Shown here: positions 17,391-26,033 of the stretch, piece after piece
Layout of the letters: each line of letters starts with the position of its first letter
Numbering within the stretch: position 1 is the stretch's first letter
Origin: Roseobacter sp.
GTDB taxonomy: Bacteria; Pseudomonadota; Alphaproteobacteria; Rhodobacterales; Rhodobacteraceae
NCBI GenBank assembly: GCA_024636475.1
Contig: JAGXHA010000041.1
Location: 1 to 39,463 of the forward strand
Direction of reading: 5' to 3'
Length of the DNA: 39,463 nucleotides
Position numbers and translations under genes: made by a program
The notes under the pieces: model-generated
What the model was told of the DNA's origin: nothing
What the model saw: the letters and a program-made list of their open reading frames with translations, nothing else
Databases searched by the model: none

Positions 17391-19087
17391 TTTGTTACCT
17401 GTTCCTTGAGAATCGACGCGGTCAGCGACAGCATCAGGTAGATGCCTGCAAAGATCAGGAATGTCAAAACCGTGTTCTCGAACTTGCGCGGATAGGATGG
17501 CGTTTGCGATGCAACGGGACGGACGGCGATCGTCAGATACCGCACTTGCCGCTGTGCTTCGGTACGGGATTGTTCCATCTGGGTTTGCGAGGCTTGCAAT
17601 GCCATGTCTGCCGCTGCCAGATCAGCCTGCGCCAATTGCAGGCTAACCGCCTGCTTGGCCAGCGAATTTGTCCCTTCCGTCGCGTTGTTCATCCGCTCGT
17701 TGAGCCGATCAAGCTGGCTACCGATCCGCCGGACGTCACCTTGCACACCATCGACTTTAGCGCGGTTTGGGCGCGGGTTGTCCAGCAAGGCCGCCAATTC
17801 AAGTTCTTTTTCAAGCAAAAGGGTTTCATAGTTGTTGATCTGGCCGCGGATCGACGCGATGACGGCTTCGGGATCCACACCGTTTTCGACCTGCAGTTTG
17901 ATCAACGCTTCTTGTGCCTCGCGGCGTTGGACAACTGTTTGTTCGTAAGCTGTTCTTGCATCGCGCATGCCGTCTTCGCGTTTTTGCTGCGACAGGCCGT
18001 TCACGCGTTCTTCGGCGTAATCAAGCAGGTGTTCCGAGAAATCTGTGGCAACCTCTGGATCTGCGGCAATGACTTCCATCCGGATCATACCCTCCGTTGG
18101 GTCATAGCCGATTTTGACATTCTTTTTATAGAATTTATAGGCCTCTTCATTCGAGGCGTCCGGGTCCATGCGCTGGATTGGATCAATGTTGGGCTGCGAG
18201 AAGTGGGCAATAAATCCGACGTCCTTGTCCAGACGCAGCATGGCATCCTTGGACTGCAGATAACTTTGTGTGGCGATACTGTCGGCGGAGTTCGCAAACT
18301 GGGTTGGGAGCAGGCCGCCCAAAGGCCCCAAACCACCGCCGCCTTCGTTCTGAATAATCAAGAACTGGCTGTCAGTTGCGTACATAGGGGTGGCGATGTT
18401 GTGGAAGTAATAGCCGCCCATGATCGTGGGCAGACCAACGAAAAAGAGCAACCGAACGGTAAGCAGCGCCATCTTGCGGCGGCGGCGGCGTGTGATGTCG
18501 TTTTGAATATCCGCAATCTCGCGCATGCGGCGTTCCATCGGACTCACTTCGGTCGAAGGCAGGTTCTTGCCGCCCAAAGGTATCGTTTGGGGCAATTGTA
18601 TGCGGTTTTGCGAGACTGCGTCGCCGCCCTGTTGGTCGCCTTGAGGGACCACAAGTTCCAGCATGTTAGAGCGTTGCAGCGGATCGATGCCTGCCTGTCG
18701 TAGCAAACGCACAGCATCAAAGTCGGAGGTAGGGGCCAGTCCGTGCTTTTGGGCGACGCGGCGCGCCATGCGCAATTGTCGGCCTGTCAGGCCTTCGCGG
18801 CGGATCGCATCCATGTCCAACTCGCCGTCAACCTCGGAGGCGGAAGACACGTCGCCCTCTCGGGCGGGGGGCGGGGTTGCAGCGTTTTGTTCGGGTGGGT
18901 CCGTTCTTGCCGTGGTCGCCTGATTGGGCACGGTTTGGGGACGGGCAGGTTGCTGGCCAATAGCGCCAGCCACAGCAGCGTGCCGCGCAGGAGCACCACC
19001 TTCAACCGACTGAGGTGTTTCGGAAGGCGTCGCAGTCGGCGTGGTGCGCCTGATGCGAAATTTTCTAGCTTTTGGTTTCGTAGTCAT
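17387..19087 (-). CDS. kpsE: Capsule polysaccharide export inner-membrane protein (KpsE/CtrB/BexC family)
   Basis: About 566 residues. Cytoplasmic N-terminal extension of some 200 residues, rich in Pro/Ala/Thr up to 90, then a basic helical block (LTGRQLRMARRVAQKHG) ; TM1 about 207-227; a large periplasmic region with coiled coil (DNPRPNRAKVDGVQGDVRR, LDRLNERM); a C-terminal TM near 538-560. This two-helix layout is that of the polysaccharide co-polymerase KpsE, which bridges the ABC exporter to the outer membrane. I chose ATG 19087; it overlaps the kpsT end by 23 bases. The extension is much longer than in E. coli KpsE (about 380 residues). Confidence 0.88.
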   Translation of the reverse strand: MTTKPKARKFRIRRTTPTATPSETPQSVEGGAPARHAAVAGAIGQQPARPQTVPNQATTARTDPPEQNAATPPPAREGDVSSASEVDGELDMDAIRREGLTGRQLRMARRVAQKHGLAPTSDFDAVRLLRQAGIDPLQRSNMLELVVPQGDQQGGDAVSQNRIQLPQTIPLGGKNLPSTEVSPMERRMREIADIQNDITRRRRRKMALLTVRLLFFVGLPTIMGGYYFHNIATPMYATDSQFLIIQNEGGGGLGPLGGLLPTQFANSADSIATQSYLQSKDAMLRLDKDVGFIAHFSQPNIDPIQRMDPDASNEEAYKFYKKNVKIGYDPTEGMIRMEVIAADPEVATDFSEHLLDYAEERVNGLSQQKREDGMRDARTAYEQTVVQRREAQEALIKLQVENGVDPEAVIASIRGQINNYETLLLEKELELAALLDNPRPNRAKVDGVQGDVRRIGSQLDRLNERMNNATEGTNSLAKQAVSLQLAQADLAAADMALQASQTQMEQSRTEAQRQVRYLTIAVRPVASQTPSYPRKFENTVLTFLIFAGIYLMLSLTASILKEQVTK

Positions 19088-19724
19088 AAACCTGCTTAGC
19101 CTCTTCCAGCGTGTCGAATATGTGAAGCTTCCCGCCCAGTAGAACGGCAGCGGAACGCGCGTATTGCTCAAGTGTCTCAGCTTGGTGCGATACGATGATG
19201 ATGGTCGTTGTGCGCAACCGCTCTTTCAGGATTTCACCTGCTTTGCGGTTGAATTCAACGTCCGTCGTGGTCGGCATGCCCTCGTCAATCAAATAGATGT
19301 CGAAATCAAGGGCCAGCAACAGCGCAAAAGAAAACCGCCCGCGCATACCTGCCGAGTAGGTGCCCAACGGTTGGTCGAAGTATTCGCCCAAGCCACACAG
19401 CCAGCGGCAAAAGCTTTCAACATAGTCGGGGTCAAGACCGTAAAGTCGCGCAATATAGCGCGCATTCTCCATTGCGGATACTCTGCTGACAACACCGCCC
19501 ATGAAACCCAGTGGAAAGCTGATGTTGCAATTGCGCCTGATCTCGCCCTCGTCTGGCATTTCCAATCCGGCCATCATGTTGATCAGTGTGGTTTTGCCCG
19601 TCCCGTTCGGGGCCATGATGCCAAGTGATTTGCCCAACTCAACGCGAAACGACACATGGTCAAGAATGACCTTGTGCTGTGTACCTGTCCAAAACGACTT
19701 GGATACATTGTCGAATTCCAGCAT
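19065..19724 (-). CDS. kpsT: Capsule polysaccharide ABC transporter ATP-binding protein
   Basis: ATPase of the group 2 capsule exporter. 219 residues; seen: Walker A APNGTGKTT (Lys44), the KpsT-like SFPLGFMGGVVSRVSAMENA, signature YSAGMRGR, Walker B IYLIDEGMP and the switch His in VSHQ. ATG 19724 has CGGAG at good spacing; an upstream ATG at 19766 would add 14 residues but lies in a hairpin loop. The partner permease KpsM is not in the window. Operon with kpsE and kdsA. Confidence 0.9.
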   Translation of the reverse strand: MLEFDNVSKSFWTGTQHKVILDHVSFRVELGKSLGIMAPNGTGKTTLINMMAGLEMPDEGEIRRNCNISFPLGFMGGVVSRVSAMENARYIARLYGLDPDYVESFCRWLCGLGEYFDQPLGTYSAGMRGRFSFALLLALDFDIYLIDEGMPTTTDVEFNRKAGEILKERLRTTTIIIVSHQAETLEQYARSAAVLLGGKLHIFDTLEEAKQVYDYETKS

Positions 19725-19766
19725 GACTGCTCCGGTTTGCGCTCTGTTTTGTGAGCCTCCATTCAT

Positions 19767-20246
19767 TGGAGGTCTGGCTAATATAATATCTAATCAATTA
19801 GACCACATTATGTCCGATCCTGAAACAAAAGTACAACAAGGACTGACGCCGGAAGGGCAGCGGAGCGCATCGTGACCATCAACATGGGGTGAGCGAAATC
19901 ATTTCCCGTTTGAGGGGTATTGTTTCACATAGGTGTCCAATCGTTGCTGCATGGCTGTACTGATCCGATTCTGCTGAAAGCTCCAGTGTGATGGGGCTTG
20001 GGTTAAAACGGTCTTTCAATCTTGATTTCAATGCTTTGCGCCGATCACTGTGCTTGCTGCCGGGGGCCGCGACCCCTTTCGCATCCAGCGCGCTGCGATG
20101 CTGTTGCATCCTCCACAAATATGCGTGGTCTATGCCTAAGACACCTGGCATTGCCTAATGGTCTGGATGCCGCACCGAAACTATGAATCCCGCCCCGATC
20201 ATTCGGGCCTGTTTGAAACCCCGCCCAAGCCTGCTAATTCAAGGCT
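19767..20246. other. Intergenic region upstream of kpsT
   Basis: 480 bases with no gene I trust. Close to kpsT it is AT-rich and has two symmetries: CCTCCA (19756-19761) with TGGAGG (19767-19772), and TCTAAT/ATTAGA (19789-19802, two bases between). Either could be an operator or leader structure of the capsule operon. A 90-residue minus-strand frame (19879-20151) has no good start signal and no family I recognise. Confidence 0.45.
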
Positions 20247-20762
20247 ATGGCAGATATCCGACCAGATTTGCACCAATGTACGCTTTGTGCTGACCGCTTT
20301 GCCGCGACGGCAACCGTGCATCGTCCCAATCCGGTGGTCTGGTTCCAACCCGGCGCACGTTTGTTGATCGCGAGCCAAGCACCTGGCCTGCGGGTTCACG
20401 AGGCCAATACGCCTTTCTGGGATGCATCTGGCAAAAGGTTGCGCGACTGGCTTGGGTTGGATGAAGATGCATTTTATGACCGATCGCGCGTTGCGATCAT
20501 CCCAATGGCGTTTTGCTTTCCGGGCTATGATACCAAAGGCAGCGACCTGCCGCCTCCCCCGATTTGTGCCAAAACATGGCGGGCAGGGGCCTTGGCCACT
20601 GTACCGGATATCCGCCTGACCGTGCTGATCGGGGGGCATGCGATGCGCTATCATTTGCCCAAATTCACGACCGTTACGGATGCAGTAGCCCGTTGGCGCG
20701 ACCATCCGCCCGGCGTCTTTGCCTTGCCTCATCCGTCGTGGCGCAATACCGGGTGGCTATAG
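20247..20762 (+). pseudogene. Uracil-DNA glycosylase family protein, truncated by an in-frame TAG
   Basis: Frame of 171 codons similar to a small uracil-DNA-glycosylase-superfamily group common in Rhodobacteraceae. Seen: N-terminal CTLCADRF, LIASQAPGLRVHE (motif A region), PMAFCFPGYD, VLIGGHAMRYHL and PHPSWRNTGWL. TAG follows; past it the same frame continues KNPWFEEDVLPRLRAAVRD to TGA at 20832, overlapping the next gene's start by 8 bases. Relatives, as I remember them, continue GW.KRNPWFEAE.LP.LR, so a single codon (Lys/Arg) has become amber. The catalytic-region residues remain, so the product may still be active without its last helix. Confidence 0.75.
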
Positions 20763-20826
20763 AAAAATCCGTGGTTCGAGGAAGATGTGCTTCCCCGCCT
20801 CCGCGCTGCTGTAAGGGATGTAATGC

Positions 20827-21612
20827 ATGACTGAAGCCACGCCGCTGGATACTGCGCACGCCGCTATGATGGCGGACGAGGGCAATGACACCGCCCGCTT
20901 GCGGTTTTACGAACGCATTGCCGACGTCGAACTGTTTATGCTGCTTGAGGACGAGCCCGACGATGATAATGTCAGCCCGGTTTTGCTGGATGAGGCCTAT
21001 GTTCTGGTCTTTGACCGGATCGAGCGGCTGGCTTCCTATGTGGGTCACGCGGCACCCTATGTGGCGCTGTCAGGGCGTGCGATTGCGGGAATGCTGGAGG
21101 GGCAGCCCCTTGGCATGGCGGTGAATATGAATGTCGCGCCATCGGCGATTCTGCTGCCCGGAAGTGCTGTGGCCTGGCTGCGCGACACGCTGGCCCACGC
21201 GCCGGGGCAGATCGAGGCCAAGATTGAACGCGTTGTGCCACCAAAGGGGCTGCCAGAGACGCTGATCGCCGCAATTGACGCCAAGCTGGCGACGGCGACG
21301 GGTATGGCTGCGGGCGCATGGCTTGTCGGCGTCGAATACGAGGGCGGCGCCCGTGGTCATCTGCTGGGTTTTGTCGGGGCGATCCCGCGCGCTCAGGATG
21401 CGTTGGTGCGCGCGGCATCCGAGGCGCTGACGTTCTCGGGGATTGAAGCAGGGGCCATGGATGTCGGATTTTTCGCGCCCACCGACCCGACCGTCGAAAA
21501 ACTGTCCAAGGTCGGCTTGCGGTTTGATCTGCCCCAGATGGAGCCGTTGCAAAAGACCCCCAGAATGGAAGTCCCCGGCTCTGATCCCAGCAAACCCCCG
21601 ATTTTACGCTAA
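20827..21612 (+). CDS. SseB-like family protein
   Basis: 261-residue soluble protein; the N-terminal half resembles the SseB N-terminal domain (DTAHAAM, ARLRFYERIADVELFMLLEDEP, VLVFDRIERLASYVG, YVALSGR), and the C-terminal half holds an SseB-like C-terminal domain with the VGVEYEGG segment. In Enterobacteria SseB proteins are described in serine/rhodanese contexts, but the cellular role of this Rhodobacterales form is unknown. The start has AAGGGATG upstream. If the preceding glycosylase gene was once full length, the two overlapped by 8 bases, which suggests an operon. Confidence 0.75.
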   Translation: MTEATPLDTAHAAMMADEGNDTARLRFYERIADVELFMLLEDEPDDDNVSPVLLDEAYVLVFDRIERLASYVGHAAPYVALSGRAIAGMLEGQPLGMAVNMNVAPSAILLPGSAVAWLRDTLAHAPGQIEAKIERVVPPKGLPETLIAAIDAKLATATGMAAGAWLVGVEYEGGARGHLLGFVGAIPRAQDALVRAASEALTFSGIEAGAMDVGFFAPTDPTVEKLSKVGLRFDLPQMEPLQKTPRMEVPGSDPSKPPILR

Positions 21613-21683
21613 CCCTGCGTCATAAAGCCCCGCGACACAGGGCATTTTTGCGGTATCCTTTTTCAGATAAAGGAGGATCGCAC

Positions 21684-22508
21684 ATGCTAATGCGTTTGAT
21701 CACAGTCCTGTCCCTGCTGGCCCCGATGGCGCAGGCGCAAGTTGAAACACGCACCCCCAGCCATTGTATTGCCTTGGCAGATGCGGCACCGGGGGTCGAG
21801 TATCTGACGCTTGCAAGCCTGCCTCAGGTCGCGCCAGAGACTGTACATCTGCACTATGTTGCGCACGCCAGCTTTCTGATCCGCAGCCATGGTGGGCTGA
21901 ACATGATCACCGATTTCACCGGCTTTACCGGTACTTTGCCGCTGATCCCGGATGTGGTGACCATGAACCGCGCCCATGGCAGCCATTTCACGGCTGCACC
22001 CGATCCTGCGATCCCGCATGTGCTGCCTGGCTGGGGCGAGTTTGGCAAAGGCGTTGATCACAAGCTGGATCTGGGCGAGGTTCTGATCCGCAATGTCTCG
22101 ACAGATATCCGTTCTCAATTCGCGGGTGTCGAAGTCGAGGGCAATTCGATTTTCATCTTCGAGATGGCAGGACTGTGCATCGGCCATCTGGGCCATTTGC
22201 ATCATGAACCCGACGCAGCGCAATACGCAGCCATCGGGCGGCTGGATGTGGTGATGGCCCCTGTCGATGGGGGCTATACGCTGGACCAACCGACCATGAT
22301 CCGCATCCTGAAGCGTCTGAAGTCGTCGATCGTCATCCCGATGCACTGGTTTTCTGACTTTGGTCTGGATGATTTCCTGACAGGCATGGCGGACCAGTTT
22401 ACGGTCATTAACGTCGAAGGCCCGTCTTTGGATGTATCCCGAGACAGGCTGCCCTCGCGGCCCACAATCATGGTGTTGCGGCCCCGGTACCTGCGCAGCG
22501 ACAATTAA
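21684..22508 (+). CDS. Exported metallo-beta-lactamase-fold hydrolase-like protein
   Basis: 274 residues, signal peptide MLMRLITVLSLLAPMAQA, so periplasmic. It resembles the UlaG/UPF0173-like branch of the metallo-beta-lactamase superfamily: VAHASFLIRSHGG, ITDFTGF, HLGHLHHEPDA, VVMAPVDGGYTL and VIPMHWFSD. The usual HxHxDH is not present; the matching segment reads VVTMNRAHGSHFT, with fewer metal ligands. Ribosome-binding site AAAGGAGG is nearly perfect, which settles ATG 21684 over the in-frame TTG at 21648. Substrate unknown. Confidence 0.78.
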   Translation: MLMRLITVLSLLAPMAQAQVETRTPSHCIALADAAPGVEYLTLASLPQVAPETVHLHYVAHASFLIRSHGGLNMITDFTGFTGTLPLIPDVVTMNRAHGSHFTAAPDPAIPHVLPGWGEFGKGVDHKLDLGEVLIRNVSTDIRSQFAGVEVEGNSIFIFEMAGLCIGHLGHLHHEPDAAQYAAIGRLDVVMAPVDGGYTLDQPTMIRILKRLKSSIVIPMHWFSDFGLDDFLTGMADQFTVINVEGPSLDVSRDRLPSRPTIMVLRPRYLRSDN

Positions 22509-22548
22509 GCGGCTTGCATGTCATTCGCGGTGGCGCGATCAAGAGCGT

Positions 22549-23970
22549 ATGAAATTGAACCCCGCCGATCCCGCCTTCGAGGCCGTTTTACGTGCCGATC
22601 TCCCGTCCGAGGTTTTCCGCCCCGTCGAGCCACGGTATCTTGAAGAACCGCGCGGCCTTTATGCAGGGCAATCCGCGATTTTGGCGTTACCTCGTGATGC
22701 GCAAGAGGTGTCGACCCTGATCCGCCATGCCAACGCCGCGCGCGTCGGTGTCATTCCCTACGGCGGGGGGACGGGGCTGGTTGGGGGGCAGGTCGCTCAA
22801 GACGGTCCCGCGCCGTTGATCCTGTCGCTCGAACGCATGAACAAGGTCCGTGCCGTCTATCCAGATGAAAACGTGCTTGTCGCCGAGGCGGGTGTCATCC
22901 TGTCTGACGTTCAGGATGCAGCGCAAGACGTGGGCCGTCTTTTCCCCCTCACGCTCGCTGCCCAAGGATCAGCCCGTATCGGCGGAAATCTGGCGACGAA
23001 TGCAGGCGGTACGGGCGTTTTGCGCTACGGCAATGCGCGTGATCTGTGTCTGGGTCTCGAAGCCGTCTTGCCCGATGGCCAGATCTGGAACGGCCTGACG
23101 CGGCTGCGCAAAAACAACACCGGCTATGACCTGCGCCATTTGCTGATCGGTGCCGAAGGCACGCTGGGGGTGATTACCGCGGCAGCTCTCAAGCTTTTCG
23201 CGCGCCCGGCAAAGACTGGAACGGCGCTGCTGGTCGTCCATTCACCTGCGGCGGCGCTCAAACTCCTCTCGCTTGCCCGAAACCAACTGGGCGAAATGAT
23301 CAGTGCATTCGAGATCATGAACAAGATGGGCTTTGACTTTCTGGCCGAAACGATGCCTGACCTGCGCCAACCCTTTGCCGCGCCTCCGCAATGGTGCGTG
23401 TTGATCGAACTGGGCCTCAACGGTGATCTGGATCCTGCCACCTCGCTGGAAACACTGTTCGAAAACGCGATGGAGGCTGATCTTGTCACCGACGGGCTGA
23501 TCGCGCAAAGCCAGCAGCAATCAGACGATTTTTGGGCGATCCGTGAAATGATTCCTCAGGCCAATCGCAAGATTGGCTCGGTCTCCAGTCACGATATCTC
23601 GGTGCCACTTGGTGCCATTCCTGAGTTTATCCTCAAGGCAGGGGAACGGATCGCTGCTTTGGGGGATTTCCGGATCAATTGCTTCGGCCATGTCGGTGAT
23701 GGCAACCTGCACTACAATATTTTCCCAACGTCCGGAAAATCCCGCCACGACCATATGGACGATCGCGATCAGATCAAAACTGCGATCCATGATCTGACCC
23801 ATGCCATGGGTGGATCGGTCAGCGCCGAACACGGCATCGGCCGCCTCAAGGTCAATGACCTTGAACGCTACAGTGATCCCGCGAAACTTTCAGCGATCCG
23901 CGCCATCAAAGCGGCACTTGACCCCAACGGCATCATGAACCCCGGCGCGATCTTACCCGCACCCGGCTAA
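22549..23970 (+). CDS. FAD-linked D-2-hydroxyacid dehydrogenase (GlcD/D2HGDH type)
   Basis: 473-residue flavoprotein. N-terminal PCMH-type FAD domain (IPYGGGTGLVGGQ near 65-77, GGNLATNAGGTGVLRYG) and C-terminal FAD-linked oxidase domain with the metal/substrate histidines in NCFGHVGDGNLHYN and SAEHGIGRLK. This matches D-2-hydroxyglutarate/D-lactate dehydrogenase relatives; the exact D-hydroxyacid cannot be told from motifs. D-2-hydroxyglutarate is plausible because such enzymes serve serine synthesis. ATG 22549 with AAGAGCG is chosen; the frame extends upstream into the MBL gene without a start signal. Confidence 0.85.
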   Translation: MKLNPADPAFEAVLRADLPSEVFRPVEPRYLEEPRGLYAGQSAILALPRDAQEVSTLIRHANAARVGVIPYGGGTGLVGGQVAQDGPAPLILSLERMNKVRAVYPDENVLVAEAGVILSDVQDAAQDVGRLFPLTLAAQGSARIGGNLATNAGGTGVLRYGNARDLCLGLEAVLPDGQIWNGLTRLRKNNTGYDLRHLLIGAEGTLGVITAAALKLFARPAKTGTALLVVHSPAAALKLLSLARNQLGEMISAFEIMNKMGFDFLAETMPDLRQPFAAPPQWCVLIELGLNGDLDPATSLETLFENAMEADLVTDGLIAQSQQQSDDFWAIREMIPQANRKIGSVSSHDISVPLGAIPEFILKAGERIAALGDFRINCFGHVGDGNLHYNIFPTSGKSRHDHMDDRDQIKTAIHDLTHAMGGSVSAEHGIGRLKVNDLERYSDPAKLSAIRAIKAALDPNGIMNPGAILPAPG

Positions 23971-24003
23971 CCCTCTCTGGTTTGGAGATAGCCCGGCGGA
24001 CGC

Positions 24004-24026
24004 TCAAAAAGCGGGGGCAAGGCCCC
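24004..24026 (-). terminator. Intrinsic terminator of apt
   Basis: On the minus strand GGGGC-CTT-GCCCC begins at the base after the apt stop codon and is followed by CGCTTTTTG. It lies between the convergent ends of apt and the FAD-linked dehydrogenase. Confidence 0.75.
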
Positions 24027-24557
24027 TTACGCCCCGTCAAAAGCACAAAGTGCCTGAACATCCATGCCCATGGCTTCCAACCGTTTGCGCCCGCCAAGCT
24101 CTGGCAAATCAATGATGAACGAACACGAAACGATCTCGCCGCCCAACCGCTCGATCAGCTTGATGCCGGCCTCGGCTGTTCCGCCTGTCGCCAGCAGATC
24201 ATCGACGACCAAAACCCGCTCCCCGGCCTGGATGGCATCGTCGTGTATTTCAACAATCGCCTCGCCGTATTCCAAAGTATAGTCCTGAGAGATCGTCCGC
24301 CCCGGCAGCTTGCCTTTTTTGCGGATCGGCACGAACCCGACAGAAAGCTGATGCGCAATCGCGCCGCCAAGGATAAAGCCGCGCGCCTCAAGCCCGACGA
24401 CCTTGTCGATATCAACCCCGGCATAGGGGTGCAGCATCTGGTCAATGGCCATTCGAAACCCGCGCGGATCGGCAAATAAGGTTGTTACATCCCGAAACAT
24501 GATCCCTTCATGGGGAAAATCGACGATGGTGCGAATATAGTCCTGAACCTGCTTCAT
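24027..24557 (-). CDS. apt: Adenine phosphoribosyltransferase
   Basis: Salvages adenine to AMP with PRPP. 176 residues; seen: [12 protein letters not shown] near the N-terminus, [10 protein letters not shown], the PRPP-binding loop [14 protein letters not shown] and a normal C-terminus. GGAGAG before the ATG. It lies 104 bases downstream of mtnP on the same strand; MtnP releases adenine from methylthioadenosine and Apt recycles it. An intergenic repeat between the two may reduce or stop read-through. Confidence 0.96.
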   Translation of the reverse strand: MKQVQDYIRTIVDFPHEGIMFRDVTTLFADPRGFRMAIDQMLHPYAGVDIDKVVGLEARGFILGGAIAHQLSVGFVPIRKKGKLPGRTISQDYTLEYGEAIVEIHDDAIQAGERVLVVDDLLATGGTAEAGIKLIERLGGEIVSCSFIIDLPELGGRKRLEAMGMDVQALCAFDGA

Positions 24558-24594
24558 CTAGCTCTCCATAAAAACCAAGGGCGAACAAAAGACA

Positions 24595-24654
24595 GCCCCT
24601 TTATCTTCACCCTTTTAGAAATACTCATAACCCGGCCCGCCGCGCATGGCCGGC
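24595..24654 (-). repeat. GC-hairpin/TATTT/GAAGA intergenic repeat, copy 3
   Basis: Begins 7 bases after the mtnP stop, in mtnP's direction: CCGGCC/GGCCGG stem (24632-24637, 24648-24653), then TATTT (24619-24623 as AAATA), exactly ten bases, GAAGA (24604-24608 as TCTTC). Diverged in sequence but identical in layout and spacing to the copies at 8891 and 32387. Confidence 0.65.
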
Positions 24655-24661
24655 TCAAGGC

Positions 24662-25534
24662 TCAGATCACGCGACCTGCAACTGCGTCCAGTTTTGCCAT
24701 CAACGCGGCATTTCGCATTTCTGGCTTGGTCATGATTGCAAACTCCAGCGCGCGGTCACATCCATGCGGGCAAGGCGCGCGTGCGGCCCCCAGCAAGGCG
24801 GGCAGGCGGGCGACCAGCTGGCGGCCCTTGTCGGCATTGCCCATCAGGGTCTCAATAATCTTGGTCACATCAACTTCACCGTGGTCGGGATGCCAGCTGT
24901 CATAATCCGTGATCATTGCGACAGAGGCGTAGCAAAGTTCGGCTTCGCGGGCCAGTTTGGCCTCTGGCATGTTGGTCATCCCGATCACATCGGCCCCCCA
25001 GCTTTCCCGGTACATTTTGGATTCTGCGAGCGTTGAAAACTGCGGGCCCTCCATCGCCAGATAGGTGCCGCCGCGATGTACTTTAATGCCGGCATCTGAT
25101 GCGGCTGTTTCGCAGGCATCGCCCAGCCGGGGGCAGGTGGGGTGCGCGACGCTCACATGCGCGACGCAGCCCGTGCCGAAGAATGATTTCTCGCGCGCAA
25201 AGGTCCGGTCGATGAACTGATCGATGATCACGAAATCCCCCGGTGCCATCTCTTCGCGAAACGACCCGCAGGCGGATACGCTGATCACATCCGTACAGCC
25301 CAACCGCTTGATCGCATCAATGTTGGCGCGGTAGGGCACGGTAGAGGGCGAATGGACATGGCCCCGCCCGTGGCGCGGCAGAAATGCCATCTCGACACCG
25401 TCAAGCGTGCCGGTCAGGATTGCATCGGAGGGTGCCCCCCAAGGCCCCTTCACGGTCAACCATTCCGCCCCCTCAAGCCCGTCGATATCATAGATGCCCG
25501 AGCCGCCGATTACGGCAATTTTGGTTTGTGTCAT
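24662..25534 (-). CDS. mtnP: S-methyl-5'-thioadenosine phosphorylase
   Basis: Cleaves MTA to adenine and 5-methylthioribose-1-phosphate. 290 residues of the trimeric PNP/MTAP fold; seen: IGGSGIYDIDGLEG, LPRHGRGHVHSPSTVPYRANIDA, SVSACGSF, MEGPQFSTLAES and VIGMTNMPEAKLARE. AGAGGC precedes the ATG. Together with apt downstream and metK elsewhere in the window it closes the adenine side of SAM use. Confidence 0.95.
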   Translation of the reverse strand: MTQTKIAVIGGSGIYDIDGLEGAEWLTVKGPWGAPSDAILTGTLDGVEMAFLPRHGRGHVHSPSTVPYRANIDAIKRLGCTDVISVSACGSFREEMAPGDFVIIDQFIDRTFAREKSFFGTGCVAHVSVAHPTCPRLGDACETAASDAGIKVHRGGTYLAMEGPQFSTLAESKMYRESWGADVIGMTNMPEAKLAREAELCYASVAMITDYDSWHPDHGEVDVTKIIETLMGNADKGRQLVARLPALLGAARAPCPHGCDRALEFAIMTKPEMRNAALMAKLDAVAGRVI

Positions 25535-25772
25535 GGCGATGCCTCTGGATTGATTTGCCTGCAGAGTATCAAGGATGGCCGCAATGGAAACCCCGAAACA
25601 GGCGGGCCGCGCAGGCCGGCTGTCTCAATCTGCGCAGGTCTGCTCTAGGAGCGCGAAACTGTTGCCGACTTCATTAAACGAAGGATGCACCGTAGCGCGC
25701 ACCACATTCCGCAGCTTTACAAGGAACCTAGAGGTGACCGACCTGCGCTGGATGCCGGCAGAGGAGTTTTAG

Positions 25773-26000
25773 CCCTCGCGTGTCCGGATCGAACTGCTGT
25801 CAGGCTTGACCGTTGCCCTGGCGCTGGTACCCGAAGCGGCATTTCTTGTAGGGCTGATCCCGGCACCGCTAGCAGGGATCGGTCTCGTCGCCTTCGTGGT
25901 GATCGCCACGGGCATGGAAGTGCTGGGCCTGAGCGAACTTGACTCAATCGAAGGGGCCAAGGTCTATCAGGTGCGCACCGGCATTCTGGGCGGCCACTAA
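25773..26000 (+). pseudogene. SulP-type anion transporter remnant
   Basis: Frame that begins after a TAG and reads RIELLSGLTVALALVPEA, the characteristic first segment of SulP sulfate/bicarbonate permeases, and then jumps to IPAPLAGIGLVAFVVIATG and ELDSIEGA, which resembles a stretch normally some 150-200 residues later in SulP proteins. It ends at TAA 25998-26000. I infer an internal deletion plus loss of the start and all the C-terminal half, including STAS. The 25535-25772 stretch upstream holds no recognisable gene. The in-frame TTG at 25806 would give only 64 residues. Confidence 0.6.
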
Positions 26001-26010
26001 GCGGCGGTAG

Positions 26011-26032
26011 CCGTTTTTTTGCAAAAAAACGG
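26011..26032. terminator. Perfect palindrome 1 (CCG, T7, GC, A7, CGG)
   Basis: 22-base perfect palindrome: CCG, seven T, GC, seven A, CGG. It is followed after one base by a second perfect 22-base palindrome. The position between convergent ends (SulP remnant and flavin reductase) fits a bidirectional terminator. Confidence 0.65.
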
Positions 26033-26033
26033 A

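Noticed and set aside
19810..19875. 21-codon frame starting MSDPETK
   Set aside because: No ribosome-binding site and nothing recognisable.
19879..20151. 90-residue minus-strand frame upstream of kpsT; a stretch loosely recalls BolA
   Set aside because: No start signal, BolA key residues are not matched, and composition differs from neighbours.
23971..24026. Possible further copy of the hairpin-TATTT repeat between convergent genes
   Set aside because: Has a hairpin but no TATTT-N10-GAAGA; explained as the apt terminator.
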